The notes below the pieces were generated by a model that saw nothing but the letters and a program-made list of their open reading frames with translations, ran no database searches and was not told where the DNA came from. Source: an uncultured Collinsella sp. (lineage in GTDB: Bacteria > Actinomycetota > Coriobacteriia > Coriobacteriales > Coriobacteriaceae). From it: DNA of 6,919 nucleotides. The DNA lies in contig CABUZF010000061.1 of assembly GCA_902495985.1 (NCBI GenBank), positions 1-6,919 on the forward strand, written 5' to 3'. The position numbers and the translations under genes were made by a program. This document shows, one piece after another, positions 1 through 4,894 of the stretch (positions within the stretch are counted from its first letter, which is position 1; every line of letters starts with the position of its first letter).

Positions 1-1385
1 ACCTCGACAAGGCCGCCGACGGGGTCGCAAACGAGGCCCAGCAGGTTGCTCAGTGCGATGGAGCTGGCATCGAGCGCCTGCTCCGGCGTGCCTCCCAGCA
101 TCTGGACCAGTGCGGCGGCGGCCATGGCGGCAGCGCTTCCAACCTCGGCCTGGCATCCTCCCTCGGCACCGGCGACGCAGGCGCTCGTGGTGAGGTTGAG
201 GCCGATGGCGGCTGCGCAGTAGAGCGCGTCCATGACCTGCTCGTCGTCGAGCTGCAGGCGATCGGCAAGCGCCAGCACGCAGCCGGGCACAACACCCGCG
301 GATCCTGCCGTCGGAGCTGCGACGATCACACCCATCGTGGCGGAACGCTCGAGCACGGCCATCGCGCGGGCCACGGCGTCGGTCTGGACGACGCCCATCA
401 GGCTTTCACTCAAATCGTTGCGGCCTGTGGCATCGACGAGTTTAGCCTCGCCGCCGATAAGCCCGCCGAGTGAGCGCAGCGGATTTGCGAGTGGGGTCGT
501 GGTCTCCTCGCGCATGACGTCGAGCACGCGGCGCATGGCGGCGACGGCGTGGGCCTCGCCGGTCAGACGCGCCTCGCGAACGGCCATGACGGCGCCGATG
601 CTGAGCCCCTGTTCCTCACACGCATCGAGCAGCTGCTCGCCGTCGTCGAAGATTTCCTTGGCCGAGACGCCGGGGGAGAGCGACGAGGCAGAACCGGGGA
701 GCTCGATAAAGGTCGCGTAATCAACATTGTCGAGCTTGCGTAGCATCGGGATAACGGTGTCGTCGGGCGCGCCGTCGGTCTCAAAGACGGAGTAGGCCTG
801 GCCGCCCACTTCGGTGCGGTAGGTGCGGCAGAATGCGATGTTCACGTGGGCGTAGGCGAGCAGGTTGGTGAGCGCGGCGAGTACACCGGGGACGTCCTTG
901 TGCGCCACGAAGAGCGTGGAATACATGCCCGAGATGTCGACGCCGACGCCGTTAATGCGGCTGATGCGCATCTTGCCGCCGCCCAGGCTCTCGCCGCGGA
1001 CCTGTGCCGTGGCGCCCGTGTCGTCGACCATTTCGATGTCGACGGTGTTGGGGTGGATGGAGGCGTCGTCGCCCCTGATGTCAAAGTGATATTCGAGGCC
1101 CTGCTCGCTTGCGAGGTCGAAGGCCTGCTTGATGTTCTCGTCATCGGTGTCGAGGCCCAGGATGCCCGCGACGAGCGCGCGGTCGGTGCCGTGGCCGCGG
1201 TAGGTGTGGGCGAAGGAGTTCCACAGGCCAAAGGTGACCTTGGTGATGCAGCCTTCCAACAGGCTGGCGGCAACTTGGGCGCAGCGCAGGGCGCCGGCGG
1301 TGTGTGACGAACTGGGGCCGACCATGACGGGGCCCAAGATCTCGAATGCCGAGGTCGTAGCTAGTGTTTGCGGCTTGCCTGCCAT
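1..1385 (-). CDS. sdaA: Iron-sulfur L-serine ammonia-lyase, single-chain beta-ACT-alpha form (partial, C-terminus missing)
   Basis: Deaminates L-serine to pyruvate and ammonia in the cytoplasm using a [4Fe-4S] cluster. The reading frame is open from an ATG at 1385 to the window edge, giving 461 residues. Residues 1 to about 150 are the beta domain, starting FEILGPVMVGPSSSHT (GPSSSHT at 23-29), with YRGHGTD and LGGGKM further on. Residues about 154-228 look like an ACT regulatory domain (FVAHKDVPGVLAAL). From about 240 the alpha domain follows, with APTAGSAGVVPG (357 onward), AEGGCQAEVG (Cys411) and GLVCDPVGGLVE (Cys453). The 42-residue spacing of the two cysteines agrees with cluster ligands of characterised family members; the third ligand, expected near residue 464, lies just beyond the edge. 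In Bacillus subtilis the beta-ACT and alpha parts are separate proteins; here they are one chain with no intervening stop. An AGGAG sits 5 nt before the start. The enzyme class is clear; the symbol is by analogy. Confidence 0.95.
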   Translation of the reverse strand, partial: MAGKPQTLATTSAFEILGPVMVGPSSSHTAGALRCAQVAASLLEGCITKVTFGLWNSFAHTYRGHGTDRALVAGILGLDTDDENIKQAFDLASEQGLEYHFDIRGDDASIHPNTVDIEMVDDTGATAQVRGESLGGGKMRISRINGVGVDISGMYSTLFVAHKDVPGVLAALTNLLAYAHVNIAFCRTYRTEVGGQAYSVFETDGAPDDTVIPMLRKLDNVDYATFIELPGSASSLSPGVSAKEIFDDGEQLLDACEEQGLSIGAVMAVREARLTGEAHAVAAMRRVLDVMREETTTPLANPLRSLGGLIGGEAKLVDATGRNDLSESLMGVVQTDAVARAMAVLERSATMGVIVAAPTAGSAGVVPGCVLALADRLQLDDEQVMDALYCAAAIGLNLTTSACVAGAEGGCQAEVGSAAAMAAAALVQMLGGTPEQALDASSIALSNLLGLVCDPVGGLVE

Positions 1386-1390
1386 ATGCG

Positions 1391-1395
1391 CTCCT
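1391..1395 (-). promoter_or_regulatory. Ribosome binding site of the serine ammonia-lyase gene
   Basis: AGGAG read on the minus strand, 5 nt before the ATG at 1385. It supports this start, which also places the conserved FEILGPVMVGPSSSHT segment close to the N-terminus as expected for the beta domain. Confidence 0.8.
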
Positions 1396-1401
1396 GTTCT
1401 A

Positions 1402-1450
1402 TCCCGTCGTCCCGAGGGGCGGGGCATACTCTGTCCCGCCGTTCCGAGGG
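1402..1450. repeat. Short imperfect direct repeat at the edge of the palindromic element
   Basis: The 17-mers TCCCGTCGTCCCGAGGG (1402-1418) and TCCCGCCGTTCCGAGGG (1434-1450) differ at two positions and are 32 bp apart. The second copy overlaps the left arm of the 121-bp palindrome. The repeat lies in the leader of the serine ammonia-lyase gene. It may be a degraded copy of the element's end or a duplicated binding site. Confidence 0.5.
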
Positions 1451-1561
1451 CTTTAGTATTTGGTCGCCTGCTCGGACAGTCCTGCTCGCACGGAGGCCAC
1501 ATTAAGTGGCCTCCGGCTCGTGCGGAACTCGCGATCGACCAAATACTAAAGCCCTCGGAAC
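1441..1561. repeat. Long palindromic intergenic element with perfect 26-bp arms
   Basis: Left arm 1441-1466 and right arm 1536-1561 are exact reverse complements over 26 bp. Nested at the centre is a second hairpin: CGGAGGCCAC (1491-1500), loop ATTAA, GTGGCCTCCG (1506-1515), a perfect 10-bp stem. The strips joining the two stems are only partly complementary, and the left one contains CCTGCTCG twice (1467-1474 and 1481-1488). No run of T follows either side, so it does not look like an intrinsic terminator. It lies between the metK terminator and the serine ammonia-lyase start, and its boundary is 55 bp from that start. It could be a multicopy palindromic unit (MITE- or REP-like), or a structured leader of the serine ammonia-lyase mRNA if the promoter lies farther upstream. 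The inverted repeat is directly visible; its role is unknown. Confidence 0.85.
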
Positions 1562-1650
1562 TTAGGATACATGGTTGGAGTCGCTCTGCTGCAAAATTTA
1601 TCGGCCTGTGACCTATTCCATGTCCCAGGTCGGCTCATCTTCACCACCTT
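1562..1650. other. Non-coding stretch without recognised feature
   Basis: This stretch lies between the palindromic element and the metK terminator. It is more AT-rich than its surroundings. I see no convincing gene or RNA family. A promoter for the serine ammonia-lyase gene, read on the minus strand, would probably lie here or within the palindrome, but no -35/-10 pair is good enough to call. Confidence 0.4.
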
Positions 1651-1690
1651 TAAATAAAAAAGAGGTACCGGTTGTTTCGGTACCTCTTTT
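1651..1690 (-). terminator. Rho-independent terminator of metK
   Basis: Arms 1658-1670 and 1678-1690 form a 13-bp stem (core AGAGGTACCG / CGGTACCTCT) around a 7-nt loop. Read on the minus strand the stem runs into TCTTTTTTATTTA, the U-rich tail of an intrinsic terminator. It begins about 38 nt after the metK stop codon. The plus strand has no gene ending here, so metK is the natural client. Confidence 0.9.
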
Positions 1691-1727
1691 GATGCGTTTC
1701 TATTTGGCTGCGGCTTTTCTCATTAGC

Positions 1728-3008
1728 TTACAGGCCGCAGGCTGCTTTTAGCTCTTCGACTCGGTCGGTTTTCTCCCAGGTGAAGTCGGCGTCTTCGCGG
1801 CCGAAGTGACCGTAGGCCGCCGTTTTTTCGTAGATGGGGCGACGCAGGTCCAGGTCGCGGATGATGGCGCCCGGGCGCAGGTCGAAGGTCTTCTCTACGG
1901 CCTCGACGATCTTGTCCTCGGCAACATGTGCGGTACCGAAGGTGTCGACCATGATTGAGAGGGGCTTGGAAACGCCGATGGCGTAGGCAAGTTCGACTTC
2001 GCAGCGGTCGGCAAGGCCGGCGGCGACCACGTTCTTGGCGACCCAGCGCGCGGCATACGCGGCGGAGCGGTCGACCTTGGTGCAGTCCTTGCCGCTAAAG
2101 GCTCCGCCGCCGTGACGGCCGTAGCCGCCGTAGGTGTCGACAATGATCTTGCGGCCGGTGAGGCCCGTGTCGCCCATGGGGCCGCCCACGACAAAGCGAC
2201 CGGTGGGGTTCACGTAGATGTCGGCGTTATCCCACGGCATGTTCTCGGCAGCCATGACCGGGGTGATGACGTGCTCGATGAGGTCGGCCTTGATCTTGCC
2301 CATGTCCTCGATCTCGGCGGCGTGCTGCGTGGAGATGACGATGGTCGTGACCTCGACGGGCTTGCCTTCCTCGTAGCGCACGGTGACCTGGGTCTTGCCG
2401 TCGGGACGCAGGTAGGGCAGGGTTCCGACGTGACGCACGGCGGCCAGGCGCTCGGCCAGGCGGCTTGCCAGGTAGTGTGGCATGGGCATGAGGGTCTTGG
2501 TCTCGTTGGAGGCATAACCGAACATCATGCCCTGGTCGCCGGCACCGATCAGGTCGATCGGGTCGGTGGTAGCGCCGGTCTGGGTCTCGAAGGACTCGTC
2601 AACGCCTTGGGCGATATCGGGCGACTGCTCGTGGATGAGGCTCATGACGCCGCAGGTGTCGCAGTCAAAACCGAACTTGGCACGGTTGTAGCCAATGCGG
2701 CGGATAACGCCACGGGCGATTTCCTGAACGTCTACGTAGGCCTGGGTGCGAATCTCGCCGGCGACGATGACGGTGCCGGTGGTCACGAGGGTCTCGCAGG
2801 CGCAGCGGACGTTCTCCACGTTGGCAGGCACGCCGTTGGGGGCGATGTAGCCCTGCTCCTGGAGCTCTATTTCTTTGGCGAGGATTGCGTCGAGGACGGC
2901 GTCGCTGATCTGGTCAGCGATCTTATCGGGATGACCTTCGGCCACCGACTCCGACGTAAAAACAAAGGACCCGTGTTGGGGCGGGATGGAACGAAGTTCT
3001 TCTGACAT
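1728..3008 (-). CDS. metK: S-adenosylmethionine synthetase (methionine adenosyltransferase)
   Basis: Makes S-adenosylmethionine from L-methionine and ATP, releasing phosphate and pyrophosphate; a cytoplasmic enzyme, usually a tetramer. The protein has 426 residues. The N-terminal segment FTSESVAEGHPDKIADQ (17-33) carries the conserved His26 and the PDK motif. GAGDQGMMFGYASNET (from 155) is the family signature, and GGGAFSGKD (300-308) is the glycine-rich phosphate loop with its lysine. It is longer than the 384-residue E. coli enzyme. The extra length is an extension of about 11 residues at the N-terminus, an insert around residues 45-66 and a shorter one around 137-153, all outside the motifs. 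The ATG at 3008 is preceded by AAAGGA (3014-3019 on the minus strand) 5 nt upstream. It is transcribed away from gltX, and a terminator follows. No SAM riboswitch is recognisable in its leader. Confidence 0.98.
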   Translation of the reverse strand: MSEELRSIPPQHGSFVFTSESVAEGHPDKIADQISDAVLDAILAKEIELQEQGYIAPNGVPANVENVRCACETLVTTGTVIVAGEIRTQAYVDVQEIARGVIRRIGYNRAKFGFDCDTCGVMSLIHEQSPDIAQGVDESFETQTGATTDPIDLIGAGDQGMMFGYASNETKTLMPMPHYLASRLAERLAAVRHVGTLPYLRPDGKTQVTVRYEEGKPVEVTTIVISTQHAAEIEDMGKIKADLIEHVITPVMAAENMPWDNADIYVNPTGRFVVGGPMGDTGLTGRKIIVDTYGGYGRHGGGAFSGKDCTKVDRSAAYAARWVAKNVVAAGLADRCEVELAYAIGVSKPLSIMVDTFGTAHVAEDKIVEAVEKTFDLRPGAIIRDLDLRRPIYEKTAAYGHFGREDADFTWEKTDRVEELKAACGL

Positions 3009-3028
3009 GATTGTCCTTTCAAAAACGT

Positions 3029-3058
3029 GTCCCGGCGACCGTTACCATTCCGCCGGAC
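3029..3058 (-). other. Small hairpin in the metK leader
   Basis: CGCCGGAC (3051-3058) can pair with GTCCCGGCG (3029-3037) as an 8-bp GC-rich stem with one bulged base and a 13-nt loop. It ends about 9 nt before the metK ribosome binding site on the mRNA. If the candidate promoter at 3076-3081 is right, it sits in the 5' leader. It matches no SAM-sensing riboswitch I can recognise. It may only be a chance GC-rich stem. Confidence 0.35.
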
Positions 3059-3075
3059 TCTCTATGCAAGGGCAC

Positions 3076-3081
3076 ATCATA
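3076..3081 (-). promoter_or_regulatory. Candidate -10 box for metK
   Basis: TATGAT on the minus strand is one base from the TATAAT consensus, about 68 nt before the metK ATG, in a short AT-richer stretch. No good -35 hexamer lies 16-18 nt upstream. The call rests on the -10 match and the position alone. Confidence 0.35.
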
Positions 3082-3113
3082 GCGCGTAAATCAAACATTC
3101 ACACCCTTTCCGC

Positions 3114-3211
3114 ACCTACTCATTGGGGACAGACATAAATGACCAGCCTTGCCTAAGTGCCGACAGGTTGCCCAAAGAATGGTCATTTAAGTCTGTCCCC
3201 AATGAGTAGGT
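3114..3211. repeat. REP-like inverted repeat with 32-bp arms
   Basis: Arm 3114-3145 and arm 3180-3211 are reverse complements over 32 bp with a single mismatch (ATAAATGACC on one side, GGTCATTTAA on the other). They enclose a 34-nt loop. The arms contain ATTGGGGACAGAC and AAATGACC. In several bacteria, similar GGGGACAGAC-type palindromes accompany REP-associated tyrosine (Y1) transposases; applying that here is inference. No transposase is in this window, so the element would be non-autonomous. It lies between metK and gltX, upstream of both candidate promoters. Confidence 0.85.
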
Positions 3212-3251
3212 CAAGTCTGTCCCCAATGAGTATGTCCCCAATGAGTAGGTC
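3189..3251. repeat. Direct copies of the REP-like arm core extending toward gltX
   Basis: The 15-mer TGTCCCCAATGAGTA occurs at 3194-3208, 3218-3232 and 3233-3247, and inverted at 3117-3131. Copies one and two belong to a 24-bp repeat: AAGTCTGTCCCCAATGAGTA is identical at 3189-3208 and 3213-3232. Copy three abuts copy two and lacks the 9 bp that separate one from two, but then regains the same GGTC flank. The pattern looks like tandem duplication of the element's right end followed by a small deletion. Confidence 0.85.
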
Positions 3252-3284
3252 GGTGCCCTTTGTGCGGAGGTTGCTTTGATGCTT

Positions 3285-3290
3285 TATACT
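3285..3290 (+). promoter_or_regulatory. Candidate -10 box for gltX
   Basis: TATACT is one base from consensus, 40 nt before the gltX ATG, which suits transcription beginning near 3297. The -35 is weak: TTGTGC at 3260-3265 has a 19-nt spacer. The box sits 34 bp beyond the last copy of the repeat array, so the array could affect this promoter. Confidence 0.45.
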
Positions 3291-3318
3291 GGTGCGGTTA
3301 GACATCCATCCTGCAATC

Positions 3319-3324
3319 GAGGAG
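3319..3324 (+). promoter_or_regulatory. Ribosome binding site that fixes the gltX start
   Basis: GAGGAG sits 6 nt before the ATG at 3331. An in-frame GTG at 3292 would add 13 residues, but it overlaps the expected transcription start region and has no such site, so 3331 is preferred. Confidence 0.85.
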
Positions 3325-3330
3325 ATTTCC

Positions 3331-4806
3331 ATGGCATCAGACGTTCGCGTCCGCTTTGCACCCTCACCGACGGGCAAGCTGCACATCGGCGGCGCCCGCA
3401 CCGCTATCTATAACTGGGCTTTTGCCCGCGCAAACGGCGGCACGTTCATCCTGCGCATCGACGACACCGACCCCACCCGCTCCACCGACGAGAACACGCA
3501 GATCATCCTGCGCGCCATGCGTTGGCTGGGCCTGGACTGGGACGAGGGTCCCGAGGTGGGCGGCGATTTTGGCCCCTACGCCCAGACCGAGCGCTTGGAC
3601 CTGTACAAGCAGGCCGCCCAGAAGCTTTGGGACGAGGGCAAAGCATATCCCTGCTTCTGCACCAAGGAGCAGCTCGACGCCGACCGCAAGGCTGCGCAGG
3701 AGCGCAAGGAACCCTTCCAGGGTTATCAGCGCCGTTGCCGCGATCTTGATCCCGAGGAGGCCCGCCGTCGCATTGAGGCCGGCGAGTCGTACGTCCTGCG
3801 CATCAAGGTGCCCGAGGACCGCGGCGACGTCGTTATCCACGACGCCGTCCACGGTGAGGTGACCTTCGACGCCAAGGAGCTCGACGACTTTGTCATCTTC
3901 CGCTCCGACGGCACGCCCACGTACAACTTCGCGACCGTCGTCGACGACGCCATGATGAAGATCACCCATGTCATCCGCGGCGACGACCACCTGTCCAACA
4001 CCCCGCGTCAGGTCATGGTCTATGAGGCCCTCGGCGCGCCCGTGCCTACGTTCGCCCACATCTCCATGATCCTGGGCGCCGACGGCAAGAAGCTCTCCAA
4101 GCGCCACGGCGCCACCTCGGTGGAGGAGTACCGCGACGCCGGCTACCTGTCCGACGCCTTCGTCAACTACCTGGCGTTGCTCGGCTGGTCGCTCGACGGC
4201 GAGACCACGATCATCCCGCGCGATGTCCTGGCCAGCAAGTTTTCGCTCGACCGCATCTCCAAGAACCCGGCGACCTTCGACCCCAAGAAGCTCGACTGGG
4301 TCAACGCCGAGTACATCAATGGCATGTCCGATGCTCAGTTTGCCGACGAGATCATGGTTCCCGAGCTGCACGAGGCGGGTCTCATCGAGGGTAATGTCGA
4401 GTACGGCGAGGACTGGATCGACGCGCTTGCCGCCATTGTCAAGCCGCGCACCAAGATGCCGGCCGACGCCGTGACCGTCGCCGCTCCCATCTTCGCTACG
4501 GCCGAGACGCTCGAGTATGACGAGAAGTCAGTTAACAAGGGCCTGGCCAAGGAAGGCATGGGCGCCATTCTGGATGCCGCCAAGGCCGCGCTCGAGGGCG
4601 TGGACGAGTGGACGGCTGCCAACATCGACGCCGCGCTTGAGCCGCTGCCCGAGCAGATGGACCTCAAGAAGCGCGTGGTGTTCCAAGCCGTGCGCGTCGC
4701 CGTCTGCGGCAACATGGTGAGCCCTCCGCTGGGCGAGACCATGGCGCTCGTCGGTCGCGACGACTGCCTGGCGCGCATCGATCGCGCCCGCACGATGGCG
4801 CTGTAG
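3331..4806 (+). CDS. gltX: Glutamyl-tRNA synthetase
   Basis: Charges tRNA(Glu) with glutamate using ATP; a class I aminoacyl-tRNA synthetase of the cytoplasm. The 491-residue product has the usual bacterial length. It opens MASDVRVRFAPSPTGKLHIGG, with the HIGH-type motif HIGG at 18-21. GDDHLSNTPRQ and the KMSKS-type loop KLSKR (254-258, within GADGKKLSKRHG) complete the catalytic fold. The C-terminal third is the anticodon-binding helical region. In the insert, Cys108-Phe-Cys110 and Cys136 match three zinc ligands of E. coli GluRS, but the place of the fourth (Cys-x-His there) is Asp138, so zinc binding is uncertain. If GlnRS is absent, as in many actinobacteria, the enzyme would also charge tRNA(Gln) for GatCAB; that cannot be judged here. 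It is divergent from metK and followed by its own terminator. Confidence 0.98.
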   Translation: MASDVRVRFAPSPTGKLHIGGARTAIYNWAFARANGGTFILRIDDTDPTRSTDENTQIILRAMRWLGLDWDEGPEVGGDFGPYAQTERLDLYKQAAQKLWDEGKAYPCFCTKEQLDADRKAAQERKEPFQGYQRRCRDLDPEEARRRIEAGESYVLRIKVPEDRGDVVIHDAVHGEVTFDAKELDDFVIFRSDGTPTYNFATVVDDAMMKITHVIRGDDHLSNTPRQVMVYEALGAPVPTFAHISMILGADGKKLSKRHGATSVEEYRDAGYLSDAFVNYLALLGWSLDGETTIIPRDVLASKFSLDRISKNPATFDPKKLDWVNAEYINGMSDAQFADEIMVPELHEAGLIEGNVEYGEDWIDALAAIVKPRTKMPADAVTVAAPIFATAETLEYDEKSVNKGLAKEGMGAILDAAKAALEGVDEWTAANIDAALEPLPEQMDLKKRVVFQAVRVAVCGNMVSPPLGETMALVGRDDCLARIDRARTMAL

Positions 4807-4829
4807 CAGCAGCGTAAACGTATGTATCC

Positions 4830-4863
4830 GAGCCCCGTTCACCCGAGCGGGGCTCTTGTTTTT
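4830..4863 (+). terminator. Rho-independent terminator after gltX
   Basis: GAGCCCCG (4830-4837) pairs perfectly with CGGGGCTC (4848-4855) around a 10-nt loop and is followed by TTGTTTTT. It starts 23 nt after the gltX stop. The priA ribosome binding site begins only about 15 nt after the T-tract, so this hairpin also stands directly in front of priA. Confidence 0.9.
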
Positions 4864-4878
4864 GTAGACGTATGGGAT

Positions 4879-4884
4879 AGGAGG
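4879..4884 (+). promoter_or_regulatory. Ribosome binding site that fixes the priA start
   Basis: AGGAGG lies 10 nt before the ATG at 4895. The same frame has a stop codon (TAG) at 4865-4867 and no other start between, so this ATG is the most upstream possible. It supports the unusual N-terminal extension of PriA. Confidence 0.8.
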
Positions 4885-4894
4885 TGCTGGGGCC

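Noticed and set aside
1441..1561. Rho-independent terminator for a plus- or minus-strand gene
   Set aside because: The stem is far longer than needed and no U-tract follows on either strand; metK already has a proper terminator at 1651-1690.
1204..1611. Open frame of 135 codons on the plus strand over the serine ammonia-lyase start and the palindrome
   Set aside because: It overlaps a clear gene on the other strand, runs through the repeat, and its translation has no recognisable features.
2112..3005. Open frame of 297 codons on the plus strand across metK
   Set aside because: It is antisense to a clear metK gene, its Gly/Val/Asp/His-rich composition is typical of a frame opposite a high-GC gene, and it has no family motif.
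3009..3113. SAM riboswitch in front of metK
   Set aside because: The leader is short and I could not find the multi-stem junction or conserved core of any SAM riboswitch class; only one small hairpin is visible.
3117..3251. CRISPR array
   Set aside because: The repeats are unequally spaced (two copies abut, one is inverted), there are no spacers of uniform length and no cas genes.
3292..3330. Upstream GTG start for gltX giving 13 extra residues
   Set aside because: It lies immediately after the candidate -10 box and has no ribosome site, whereas the ATG at 3331 has GAGGAG at good spacing and gives the normal N-terminus.
3364..4371. Open frame of 335 codons on the minus strand across gltX
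   Set aside because: It lies wholly opposite gltX, has a shadow-like composition, and shows no ribosome site or motif.
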